Below, one piece after another: positions 7,667 to 14,058 of a DNA stretch of 14,058 bases (its first letter is position 1; each line of letters begins with the position of its first letter). The notes under the pieces are model-generated. The model saw nothing but the letters and a program-made list of their open reading frames with translations, was not told the origin of the DNA and made no database searches. Origin of the DNA: an uncultured Lachnospiraceae bacterium. Lineage in GTDB: Bacteria; Bacillota; Clostridia; Lachnospirales; Lachnospiraceae. The DNA lies in the NCBI GenBank assembly GCA_902783095.1, contig CACZPX010000258.1:1-14058 (forward strand). Direction: 5' to 3'. Both the position numbers and the translations under genes were made by a program.

Positions 7667-8113
7667 ATGAAGATACTGGTCTTAAACGGCCCGAACATCA
7701 ACATGCTGGGCATTCGCGAGCCGGGCCTTTACGGCGCGGAAAGCTACGAGACGCTCTGCGGCATGATCCGCAGCCACTGCGCCGCGCGCGGCATAGAAGT
7801 GGAACTGTTCCAGTCCAATCACGAGGGCGCGCTGGTGGACCGCATCCAGGAGGCCTACGGCAATACGGACGGGATCGTGTTCAATCCGGCGGCCTATACG
7901 CATACGTCTATCGCCCTTCTGGACGTGCTGAAGGCGGTGCGGATCCCCACGGTGGAGGTGCACATCTCCGACGTCTCAAAGCGCGAGGACTTCAGGCAGG
8001 TCTCCTTTGTGCGGCAGGCCTGCATCGCGACCGTTGCGGGGCACGGGCTTCAGGGGTATCTGGAGGCCGTGGATCTGCTGGCGGCCCACTGCGGGCGGCA
8101 GGATAACGGGTAA
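7667..8113 (+). CDS. aroQ: 3-dehydroquinate dehydratase, type II
   Basis: This 148-residue dodecamer-type enzyme dehydrates 3-dehydroquinate to 3-dehydroshikimate, step 3 of the pathway. Its length is typical of type II dehydroquinases and it is unrelated to the type I AroD. Motifs are LNGPNINMLGIREPGLYG (6-23; catalytic Tyr22 and Arg17), QSNHEG (49-54), FNPAAYTHTSIAL (72-84; Asn73 and His79), EVHISD (97-102; His99), REDFRQVS (106-113) and a closing GHGLQGY. The start is supported by GGGAGAG (7654-7660) 6 nt before the ATG. It follows aroE/aroK after a 39-nt gap and ends the aro cluster just before a strong hairpin. The symbol aroQ is also used for chorismate mutases elsewhere; here it means dehydroquinase. 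Confidence 0.96.
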   Translation: MKILVLNGPNINMLGIREPGLYGAESYETLCGMIRSHCAARGIEVELFQSNHEGALVDRIQEAYGNTDGIVFNPAAYTHTSIALLDVLKAVRIPTVEVHISDVSKREDFRQVSFVRQACIATVAGHGLQGYLEAVDLLAAHCGRQDNG

Positions 8114-8142
8114 GCGCGCAAAAACGCGAGCAGACAAAAAGA

Positions 8143-8189
8143 AAAGACGCGGACGGACGCTGCAAAATGAGCGTTCTGTCCGCGTCTTT
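8143..8189. terminator. bidirectional intrinsic terminator between aroQ and the convergent membrane-protein gene
   Basis: The arms 8143-8161 and 8170-8189 pair through 12 perfect base pairs starting AAAGACGCGGAC, a small asymmetric bulge, and 5 further pairs, closed by an 8-nt loop. Read on the minus strand, the stem is followed by a long T-rich run (TTTTCTTTTTG), which is a good terminator for the minus-strand gene ending at 8204. On the plus strand the tail is shorter (TTTATAT) but still suits the end of the aro operon. It sits in the 90-nt gap between two converging genes, as expected for a shared terminator. Confidence 0.85.
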
Positions 8190-8203
8190 ATATGCCGCCC
8201 TTT

Positions 8204-9412
8204 TTACAGGATCGCCAGCATGCCCAGGTAGTAGAGCGCGGCGGTGACCAGGAAGACGGCGATGATGGGGATGGTCGTCTTGATCAGGCCGCTTAAGGGC
8301 ACCCCGAAGTGATCGCAGGAGAGCGTGAGGCACACGTGGGTGGGCGAGACCTGGCTGCCGGCGTAGATGGAACCCATGAGCAGGCATAACAGCGGCAGGC
8401 CGGCGCCCGGGATGGACGCGAAGGCGATGGGCACGATGGTGGTGGCCATGGTCATGGCGCCCGCCACGATGGAGCCGAAAAAGCAGATGAGCATGAAGAT
8501 CAGGAAGGCGGGGATGGGCAGCTTTCCGAAAAACTCGGGCAGCTTTTCCACGGCGCCGGTGGCCTCGAGCGCGCCGCGGAACACGTAGACCGCGACGGTG
8601 TTGGCCATGATCTTAAGCTGCAGGGAATCCTTGAAAAACGGCTTGAGGGTGGCAAAGGAGAACCGGCCGATCACCAGGTAGGCGAGCGTCACGCCCACGA
8701 TCACGAGCAGCACGTTCCAGTCAAAGCCCACCACCAGCACGATGGCGAGAAACAGCGGCCAGATGCCGGCAAAGAAGTTGCCCAGGTCCTTCAGTTTGTT
8801 TTTGGACGGCGCGCCATCCGCTTTGAACGGCACGCGGCCGAGGTAGAGGAACAGGCAGCCGATAAGCACCATGAGGAGCATCAGCGGCAGCATGCCCAGC
8901 ACGAAGGGGCCGGCGGTGAGGCCGGTGAGCGCCAGTGCGGTGAGGATGGACGAATAGGTGGGCAGAAAGGCCTCCGGAATGTGGCGGAAAAACGAGGCTG
9001 CGGTGGCTTTCTGCGTCTTGGTGAGACGGTCGCCCACGGCGTCTTCAATGATGTCGCCGGAGATGAATACGGCAGGCGCGGTGGGCAGCAGGCCGATCAC
9101 GAACGGCGCCACGGTGCAGGTGACCCAGTTGTTGTGGAAGAGGCCGGTGAGCGCCTTCTGCGAACGCGAGATGCCGTTTTTGGCCTTGATCATGGACTGC
9201 AGGAAGGTGATCACGTAGGTGAGCAGCAGAAGCTGCGCGGTGCTCCAGGAGCCCACGGACCCCCACACCTTTTTTAAGCCGTCTCCCACCGGGAGCCAGT
9301 AAAACAGAAAACAGCAGACCGAGGCCGCCAGCGCCGCCTGCCACAGCGGCCGTTTCAGAATGATGAGTCCGATGAGGACCGCAAACACCAGTACCAGTTT
9401 AAGAAGTTCCAT
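8204..9412 (-). CDS. DUF401-family integral membrane protein, probable transporter of unknown substrate
   Basis: This 402-residue protein is highly hydrophobic, with roughly ten to twelve likely membrane segments. I assign it to the DUF401 family within the broad ion-transporter-like group, from remembered family features: LLPTAPAVFISGD (109-121), FRHIPE (142-147), a second-half GAGLPLLCLLMGSIYAG and SPTHVCL (356-362). The two halves each carry a P/G-rich re-entrant-like stretch (109-121 and about 335-362), which suggests an inverted two-repeat transporter fold; this is inference. No signal peptide is needed. Two adjacent ATGs exist (9415 and 9412); the second is chosen because the AGGAG site (complement of 9419-9423) is 6 nt from it and only 3 nt from the first. 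The gene is transcribed against the aro cluster and divergently from topA. Its substrate is unknown; neighbouring aromatic genes do not prove a link. Confidence 0.8.
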   Translation of the reverse strand: MELLKLVLVFAVLIGLIILKRPLWQAALAASVCCFLFYWLPVGDGLKKVWGSVGSWSTAQLLLLTYVITFLQSMIKAKNGISRSQKALTGLFHNNWVTCTVAPFVIGLLPTAPAVFISGDIIEDAVGDRLTKTQKATAASFFRHIPEAFLPTYSSILTALALTGLTAGPFVLGMLPLMLLMVLIGCLFLYLGRVPFKADGAPSKNKLKDLGNFFAGIWPLFLAIVLVVGFDWNVLLVIVGVTLAYLVIGRFSFATLKPFFKDSLQLKIMANTVAVYVFRGALEATGAVEKLPEFFGKLPIPAFLIFMLICFFGSIVAGAMTMATTIVPIAFASIPGAGLPLLCLLMGSIYAGSQVSPTHVCLTLSCDHFGVPLSGLIKTTIPIIAVFLVTAALYYLGMLAIL

Positions 9413-9441
9413 CATATGCTCCTGTAAGCGTCGTTCTTCAC

Positions 9442-9470
9442 ATTATAGCAGACTAGGCGCCGGACGGGAA
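9442..9470 (-). promoter_or_regulatory. extended -10 promoter for the DUF401-family gene
   Basis: On the minus strand TGC-TATAAT (complement of 9442-9450) is a perfect -10 box with an extended TGn element. At 17-nt spacing the -35 is TTCCCG (complement of 9465-9470), a poor match to TTGACA, which the extended -10 may offset. The box lies about 30 nt upstream of the start codon and just ahead of a good ribosome binding site. Confidence 0.65.
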
Positions 9471-9494
9471 ACAAAAACTTCATAATAAAAGGGC

Positions 9495-9523
9495 TTGCAG
9501 GGATAATTCAAATTGTGTATATT
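9495..9523 (+). promoter_or_regulatory. probable sigma-A promoter for topA
   Basis: TTGCAG (9495-9500) and TATATT (9518-9523) are separated by exactly 17 nt, each close to consensus. They lie in an AT-rich patch within otherwise GC-rich DNA. The expected transcript would have a leader of about 65-70 nt before the topA start at 9599. It is back-to-back with the minus-strand promoter at 9442-9470. Confidence 0.65.
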
Positions 9524-9598
9524 GAGTGCGCTGTCCGGACGCGAACGCTGCGGCCGGCAGTTTTGCGAGAAAATGCTTGTTACAGGAGCTGACAGACT

Positions 9599-11557
9599 AT
9601 GGCTGACAATCTGATCATTGTAGAGTCACCTGCAAAGGTCAAGACGATAAAGAAATTTCTGGGAAGCAATTACGACGTGGAGGCCTCCGGCGGCCACGTG
9701 CGCGACCTCCCCAAGAGCAAGATGGGCATCGACATTGAGAACGGCTTTGCCCCGAACTATATCACGATCCGCGGGAAGGGCGATCTGGTGTCCGATCTGC
9801 GCAAGAAGGCCAAAAAGGCCAAGACCGTGTATCTGGCCACCGACCCGGACCGCGAGGGAGAGGCGATCGCCTGGCATTTGAAGGAGGCGCTCTCGCTGCC
9901 GGACGCGGCGACAAAGCGCATCACCTTCAACGAGATCACCAAGACCGCCGTAAAGGAGTCATTAAAGAATCCGCGCAGCCTGGATGAGGACCTGATCGAC
10001 GCGCAGCAGGCGCGCCGCGTGCTGGACCGCCTGGTGGGCTATTCCATCAGCCCGCTGTTATGGCGCAAGGTAAAGCGCGGGCTCTCCGCGGGGCGCGTGC
10101 AGTCCGCCACGCTGTGCATGATCGCGTCGCGCGACGAGGAGATCGCGGCCTTTGTGCCGGAGGAGTACTGGACCATCGACGCGGCGGTGACCGCGGACGG
10201 CAAAAAGAAGCCCGTCACGCTGCACGTCAACGACAAAGAGAAGATCCCGGACAAGGAGACGGCGGACCGGATCGCGGCGGAGCTTCGCGGCGCGGCCTAT
10301 GCCGTTTCGGATATCAGGACCACGCAGAAGGTCAAGAAGGCGCCGCTGCCCTACACCACCAGCACGCTGCAGCAGGACGCGTCCCGCGTGCTGAACCTGT
10401 CCCCGCAGAAGACGATGCGCGTCGCGCAGCAGCTGTACGAGGGCATCAGCCTAAAGGGCAACGGCACGGTGGGTATCATCACCTACCTGCGTACCGATTC
10501 CGTGCGCATCGCCGACGAGGCGGACGCGGCGGCCCGCGACTACGTGGGCGGCCGGTTTGGGGAAGCCTATGCGGCAAAGCGCGCCGGCGCGGCGAACAAG
10601 GGCCGCAGCCAGGACGCGCATGAGGCCATCCGCCCCACGGACGTGACGCGCACGCCGGAGATGATCAAGGATTCCCTGGACCGCGATCAGCTGCGGCTGT
10701 ACCGTCTGATCTGGAACCGCTTTGTGGCGAGCCGCATGGCGGATTCCGTGGCGGAGACCGTCACCGTAAAGGTGACGGCGGCGGGCCACGTGCTCACGGC
10801 CTCCTCCACCCGCACGGCCTTTGACGGCTTCAAGGCCATCTACGACTACGAGGAGAAGGAAAAGAAGGACGGCCCGGTGGAGAGCCTGACGCAGGACTCC
10901 GTGCTGGAGCTGCAGGAAGTGACCGCGGATCAGCACTTTACCAGCGGGCCCGCCCACTATACCGAGGCCAGCCTGGTGCACGCCATGGAGGAGTGCGGCA
11001 TCGGCCGTCCCAGCACCTACGCGCCCACCATCGCCCTGCTTCTGGGGCGGCACTACATCGCCAAGGAGGGCCGGAACCTGTTTGTCACCGAGCTGGGCGA
11101 GGCGGTCAACAAGATCATGGTGGACCATTTCCCGAACATCGCGGACCAGAAATTCACCGCCCGCATGGAGGACGGCCTGGACAGGGTGGCGGAAGGCACG
11201 GAGGACTGGCACAGCCTGATCGGCGGCTTCTACCCCGGCTTTGCGGCGGATCTGGAGAAGGCGGAGGCGGCCATCGGCAAGATCAAGGTGGCGGACGAGG
11301 TCTCTGATGTGCCCTGCGAGCGCTGCGGCCGCATGATGGTCATCAAATACGGGCCCCACGGCAAGTTCCTGGCCTGCCCGGGCTTTCCGGAGTGCCGCAA
11401 CACCAAGCCCTACCTGGAGAAGACGGGGCTTTCCTGCCCCAAGTGCGGCGGGGACGTGATCGTGCGCAAGACGCAGAAGGGGCGCCGCTACTACGGCTGC
11501 AGCAATTACCCGGACTGCGACTATATGTCCTGGAGCCTTCCCAAAAAAGAAGGTTGA
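9599..11557 (+). CDS. topA: DNA topoisomerase I (type IA)
   Basis: This 652-residue enzyme relaxes negatively supercoiled DNA by cutting one strand through a 5'-phosphotyrosine link. The N-terminal Toprim domain shows LIIVESPAK (5-13, Glu9) and the metal-binding DPDREGE (82-88). ITYLRTDSVRI (294-304) carries the active-site Tyr296, and QDAHEAIRPT (338-347) and GIGRPSTYAPT (467-477) are conserved type IA motifs. The C-terminus holds two four-cysteine zinc ribbons: C573, C576, C593, C599 and C613, C616, C634, C640. The chain is somewhat shorter than the roughly 690 residues common in Firmicutes. AGGAG (9584-9588) lies 10 nt before the ATG. codY follows 127 nt downstream, an arrangement familiar from clostridia; the usual Bacillus genes between them (trmFO, xerC, clpQY) are absent here. 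Confidence 0.97.
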   Translation: MADNLIIVESPAKVKTIKKFLGSNYDVEASGGHVRDLPKSKMGIDIENGFAPNYITIRGKGDLVSDLRKKAKKAKTVYLATDPDREGEAIAWHLKEALSLPDAATKRITFNEITKTAVKESLKNPRSLDEDLIDAQQARRVLDRLVGYSISPLLWRKVKRGLSAGRVQSATLCMIASRDEEIAAFVPEEYWTIDAAVTADGKKKPVTLHVNDKEKIPDKETADRIAAELRGAAYAVSDIRTTQKVKKAPLPYTTSTLQQDASRVLNLSPQKTMRVAQQLYEGISLKGNGTVGIITYLRTDSVRIADEADAAARDYVGGRFGEAYAAKRAGAANKGRSQDAHEAIRPTDVTRTPEMIKDSLDRDQLRLYRLIWNRFVASRMADSVAETVTVKVTAAGHVLTASSTRTAFDGFKAIYDYEEKEKKDGPVESLTQDSVLELQEVTADQHFTSGPAHYTEASLVHAMEECGIGRPSTYAPTIALLLGRHYIAKEGRNLFVTELGEAVNKIMVDHFPNIADQKFTARMEDGLDRVAEGTEDWHSLIGGFYPGFAADLEKAEAAIGKIKVADEVSDVPCERCGRMMVIKYGPHGKFLACPGFPECRNTKPYLEKTGLSCPKCGGDVIVRKTQKGRRYYGCSNYPDCDYMSWSLPKKEG

Positions 11558-11606
11558 TCGCCCTGTTTTCCCAATCGAGCTGAAATAGTCGGTCTATTCA
11601 CGACAG

Positions 11607-11644
11607 ATACTCCGCGATAGTTGACAATATCCGCGGAGTATTTT
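11607..11644 (+). terminator. hairpin with T-run after topA, overlapping the codY promoter
   Basis: ATACTCCGCG (11607-11616) and CGCGGAGTAT (11632-11641) form a perfect 10-bp stem with a 15-nt loop, followed by TTTTAAT. It can serve as an intrinsic terminator 50 nt beyond the topA stop. The loop contains the codY -35 box (11621-11626), so the inverted repeat could instead, or also, be an operator. The stem is short and the T-run modest, so efficiency is uncertain. Confidence 0.6.
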
Positions 11645-11649
11645 AATAT
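11621..11649 (+). promoter_or_regulatory. probable sigma-A promoter for codY
   Basis: A perfect -35 TTGACA (11621-11626) is followed after 17 nt by TAATAT (11644-11649), a fair -10 in a TTTTAATATAAAG tract. The start of codY lies about 35 nt further on, giving a short leader with a GGGGG ribosome site (11672-11676). The right arm of the topA terminator hairpin occupies the spacer. No consensus CodY box (AATTTTCWGAAAATT) is seen near it. Confidence 0.65.
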
Positions 11650-11684
11650 AAAGACAGTATCGTATTAGGATGGGGGAAAATAAT

Positions 11685-12464
11685 ATGAGCGTGGAACTGC
11701 TGGACAGGACCAGAAAAATCAACAAGCTTTTACAGAAGAACGCAACGACCGTGTTCGTCTTCAATGACGTCTGCGATGTTCTGGGCGACACACTCAATTC
11801 GGACATTCTGGTGTTCAGCCGGAAGGGCAAGATCCTGGGCAGAGGGCAGTATTTTATCCCGCAGGACGGGGATGACGACTGGGCGCATGCCGTCGTCGGA
11901 AAATTCATTGACAAGGCGCTCAACGACAGGCTCATCGGCATCCTCTCCACCAAGGAAAACGTCAATCTGGACACCCTGGGACTGAATACGGATACCAAGG
12001 TCCGCTATTTCGCGATGGTGGTCCCGATCGACATCGCCGGCGAACGGCTGGGGACCATTTTCACCTTCCGGACCGGTGAGGAGTATGAGATCGACGACAT
12101 CATCCTGGCGGAGTACGGCGCCGCGGTGGTGGGCCTGGAGATGCTGCGCTCCTTAAACGAGGAGAGCGCGGAAGAGCTCCGCAAGATCCAGGTGATCAAA
12201 TCGGCGCTCAGCACGCTGTCCACCTCCGAGATCGAGGCCGTGAGCCAGATCATCCGGGAGATGAACGGCATGGAGGGCATCCTGGTGGCCAGCAAGCTCG
12301 CGGACAGCGCGGGCATCACCCGCTCGGTGATCGTCAACGCCCTGCGCAAGCTGGAGAGCGCCGGCGTGATCGAGTCGCGCTCGTCCGGCATGAAGGGCAC
12401 CTATATCCGCATTCAGAACGAACTGCTGATCAGCGAGATCCAGCGGATGAGAGAGAAAAAATAA
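11685..12464 (+). CDS. codY: GTP-sensing global regulator CodY
   Basis: CodY is a dimeric DNA-binding protein that in Firmicutes represses many nutrient-limitation genes when branched-chain amino acids and GTP are plentiful. At 259 residues it equals the Bacillus subtilis length. The ATG at 11685 has GGGGG (11672-11676) 8 nt upstream; an in-frame ATG at 11670 has no site. The N-terminal GAF domain covers about 1-155, a linker helix includes LAEYGAAVVGLEMLR (141-155), and the winged helix shows ASKLADSAGITRSVIVNALR (202-221) continuing into KLESAGVIESRSSGMKGTY (222-240), nearly identical to family consensus. By contrast the effector pocket is divergent: no arginine lies between residues 54 and 81, where B. 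subtilis has Arg61, and the FPEEY motif is replaced by ALNDR (78-82). DNA target recognition is thus probably conserved, but ligand response may differ. It has its own promoter downstream of topA. Confidence 0.96.
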   Translation: MSVELLDRTRKINKLLQKNATTVFVFNDVCDVLGDTLNSDILVFSRKGKILGRGQYFIPQDGDDDWAHAVVGKFIDKALNDRLIGILSTKENVNLDTLGLNTDTKVRYFAMVVPIDIAGERLGTIFTFRTGEEYEIDDIILAEYGAAVVGLEMLRSLNEESAEELRKIQVIKSALSTLSTSEIEAVSQIIREMNGMEGILVASKLADSAGITRSVIVNALRKLESAGVIESRSSGMKGTYIRIQNELLISEIQRMREKK

Positions 12465-12513
12465 AGACAGTCGGACAGGACGGCCAGGCGTTTTTGCGTC
12501 TGACCGTCTGTCT
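12464..12513 (+). other. stem-loop between codY and the kinase gene
   Basis: An inner stem pairs 12479-12490 with 12497-12508 (one C-A mismatch, one G-U pair) around a T-rich loop of 6 nt. AAGACA (12464-12469) can also pair with TGTCTT (12509-12514) outside it, leaving a 9-nt bulge. No T-run follows, so it is unlikely to be an efficient terminator; partial read-through, transcript stability or processing are possible roles. It starts at the codY stop codon and ends 15 nt before the next start. Confidence 0.4.
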
Positions 12514-12528
12514 TGATACGGAGGAACC

Positions 12529-13449
12529 ATGAGAGTTATCGACATTGACAATATTCTGGGCAATATGCGGGATCAGACGGCCTTTGTGCTGCGCTGCGAG
12601 GAAGTCTTCCATGACAAGATCAGCAACGCGGCCGCGACGATCATCAACAGCGGCAAGCGCACGGTGCTTCTGTCCGGGCCCAGCGGCAGCGGCAAGACCA
12701 CGACGGCCAACCGCATCCGCAGCTATCTGGAGAACCTGGGCGTGCCGGTGATCATGCTGAGCATGGACAATTTCTTCTTCCCGCTGGACAAGCGGCCGCC
12801 GGAGGCGGAGGACTGGGAGTCCCCGTACTGCGTCAATTTCCCGCGGCTCATCGACGCCATCCACGACTTAAAGGACGGCAGGGAGACGCCCATCCCTGTC
12901 TATGACTTCAAGACCGGCACCGCGGACCAGAGCGTGACCGTGCAGGGCAACAGAGAGGCGGTGGTGGTGATCGAGGGCATCCATGCGCTGAACCCGATGA
13001 TGTACGACGAGGTAAAGGACGAGGCCATAGGCGTTTACGTGACGCCCCGTACCCGCGTGGTGACGCGCGACGACAAGATCCTGACGCCCGAGCGCATCCG
13101 CGTGGCGCGCCGCATGGTGCGCGACTTCAACACGCGCGGCTACAGTTTAAATGATACGGTGATGCGCGCGGAGAGCGTGGACGCGGGCGAGATCCGCTAC
13201 ATCAAGCCGTTCAAGTGGAACGCGGCGATCCACATCGACACGTTCCACGACTACGAGCTCTGCATCATCTCGCGGTATCTGAAGGAGATCCCGGACTTTG
13301 CCGGCAATCTGGAGGCCGGCTTTGTGGAGGAATACGGCCTGACGGAGCTTTTCAAGGTGGTCAACGAGATCCCCTCGCTCACCACGCCGTACGTGCCGCT
13401 CGACTCCATCATCCGCGAATTCGTGGGCGGGAGCATCTATTACAAATAA
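12529..13449 (+). CDS. P-loop kinase of the phosphoribulokinase/uridine kinase family
   Basis: This 306-residue protein resembles the kinase half of clostridial nucleoside kinases and should phosphorylate a nucleoside or similar small molecule with ATP. It shows Walker A GPSGSGKTT (50-58), LSMDNFF (77-83; Asp80 probable catalytic), a substrate-loop-like PIPVYDF (121-127), IEGIHALN (148-155, Walker B-like Glu149) and a lid region RVARRMVRDFNTRGYSLNDT (191-210). The N-terminal 40 residues are helical and lack the TGS / threonyl-tRNA-synthetase-like module that many clostridial homologues of about 550 residues carry. It is longer than classical Udk (about 210). GGAGG (12520-12524) lies 4 nt before the ATG, slightly tight. 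It is probably cotranscribed with codY (64-nt gap). Uridine is the default guess, but the true substrate cannot be read from sequence. Confidence 0.85.
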   Translation: MRVIDIDNILGNMRDQTAFVLRCEEVFHDKISNAAATIINSGKRTVLLSGPSGSGKTTTANRIRSYLENLGVPVIMLSMDNFFFPLDKRPPEAEDWESPYCVNFPRLIDAIHDLKDGRETPIPVYDFKTGTADQSVTVQGNREAVVVIEGIHALNPMMYDEVKDEAIGVYVTPRTRVVTRDDKILTPERIRVARRMVRDFNTRGYSLNDTVMRAESVDAGEIRYIKPFKWNAAIHIDTFHDYELCIISRYLKEIPDFAGNLEAGFVEEYGLTELFKVVNEIPSLTTPYVPLDSIIREFVGGSIYYK

Positions 13450-13516
13450 GAAGGGCGGCCGGCGCCGCGGACAAAAACACTACAGGCAGAATCAGCAAAG
13501 AAGGTAACGAAAGAGA

Positions 13517-14058
13517 ATGCAGGAAAACGGATGTGTGATCTTTCCGGTTTCGGCAGGCTACGAGGGATATTGCCGGGATGAATCCCGGGCGACGGGAGAG
13601 GCGGAGACGATCTCTTTCCCGACCTGCGAACAGGAAGTGCGCGCCATCGTAAAGGAGATGGCAAAGACAAAGACCCCGGTCACCGTACAGGGCGGCCGGA
13701 CGGGACTGGCGGCCGGCGCCGTACCGCACGGCGGCCATGTGATGAATCTTTCCAAGATGACATCGTTTCTGGGATTGCGTAAGGAGAAGGACGCGTTTTA
13801 TCTGCGCCTTTCCCCCGGCGCAGTCCTTTCTGTGTTAAATAAGGCCGTGGCGGACAAGGCGCTGCCGCACGAGGGCTGGGACGCCGCGTCCCTGGACGCG
13901 CTGGCGCAGTTTGAGGCCGGCGGCGCGTATTTCTTCCCCACGGATCCCACGGAGACCTCCGCCACCATAGGCGGCATGGTCGCCTGCGGCGCGTCCGGGG
14001 CCAAGAGCTACCGCTACGGTTCGGTGCGTCCGCACGTGAGCGCGCTGCGGCTGGTGCT
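13517..14058 (+). CDS. FAD-binding oxidoreductase (GlcD / D-lactate dehydrogenase-like), 3'-truncated by window edge
   Basis: The first 180 residues of a FAD-linked dehydrogenase are visible and the frame runs off the window. The fold is the PCMH-type FAD-binding domain: ETISFPTCEQEVRAIV near the N-terminus, then TVQGGRTGLAAGAVPHGG (pyrophosphate loop), LSPGAVLSVLN, and FFPTDPTETSATIGGMVAC followed by GASGAKSYRYG. Relatives oxidise 2-hydroxy acids such as D-lactate or glycolate; the substrate domain is missing here, so the substrate is open. An in-frame stop at 13505-13507 makes ATG 13517 the first possible start. Its ribosome site is weak: GAAAGAG is too close and AGAAGG (13498-13503) is 13 nt away; a GTG at 13535 with AGGA upstream is the alternative. 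It lies 67 nt after the kinase gene on the same strand, with no clear terminator between. Confidence 0.9.
   Translation, partial: MQENGCVIFPVSAGYEGYCRDESRATGEAETISFPTCEQEVRAIVKEMAKTKTPVTVQGGRTGLAAGAVPHGGHVMNLSKMTSFLGLRKEKDAFYLRLSPGAVLSVLNKAVADKALPHEGWDAASLDALAQFEAGGAYFFPTDPTETSATIGGMVACGASGAKSYRYGSVRPHVSALRLV

Noticed and set aside
9559..9575. TTTT...GAAAA palindrome in the topA leader as a possible CodY box
   Set aside because: The two halves are spaced 2 nt too far apart, and aligned to AATTTTCWGAAAATT it has about six mismatches.
11670..11684. Upstream ATG start for codY
   Set aside because: No ribosome site precedes it, and the ATG at 11685 gives exactly the typical 259 residues with the G-rich site at 8-nt spacing.
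13455..13468. GC hairpin (GCGGC-CGGC-GCCGC) between the kinase and oxidoreductase genes as a terminator
   Set aside because: The stem is only 5 bp and no T-run follows; in GC-rich DNA this is expected by chance.

Overview
The window is GC-rich chromosomal DNA (about 60-65% GC by eye) that reads as a member of the Clostridia (Bacillota). The support is a CodY regulator of 259 residues, topA directly upstream of codY, an AroE-AroK fusion, an EPSP synthase with the GESGSTLRF signature, a DUF401-type membrane protein and strong AGGAGG-like ribosome binding sites. I cannot name a genus. No RNA gene, insertion sequence, phage gene or CRISPR array was seen.

Bases 1-8113 (+ strand) are an aromatic amino acid cluster in two blocks. 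Block 1 is the 3' part of a DAHP synthase (aroF), then tyrA, aroB, aroA and aroC, where the last four are joined by stop/start overlaps of 4, 8 and 11 nt. A 190-nt gap holding an imperfect palindromic repeat separates it from block 2: pheA (chorismate mutase-prephenate dehydratase-ACT), a fused shikimate dehydrogenase-shikimate kinase (aroE/aroK) and a type II dehydroquinase (aroQ). Together these encode all seven steps from erythrose-4-phosphate plus PEP to chorismate, and then both branches to phenylpyruvate and 4-hydroxyphenylpyruvate. Only the final aminotransferase and the tryptophan branch are absent.

Bases 8114-9598 hold a two-way terminator hairpin, a minus-strand integral membrane protein (DUF401-like, substrate unknown) convergent with the aro cluster, and an intergenic region with divergent promoters for that gene and topA.

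Bases 9599-14058 (+ strand) carry topA, a combined terminator/promoter region, codY, a PRK/uridine-kinase-type P-loop kinase, and the 5' part of a FAD-binding (GlcD-like) oxidoreductase cut by the window end.

This is mostly conserved housekeeping DNA, and I found no clearly new system. The points most worth checking are a CodY whose N-terminal effector pocket does not show the usual branched-chain-amino-acid binding residues, the compact AroE-AroK fusion, the palindromic element between aroC and pheA, and the codY promoter whose -35 box sits in the loop of an inverted repeat.
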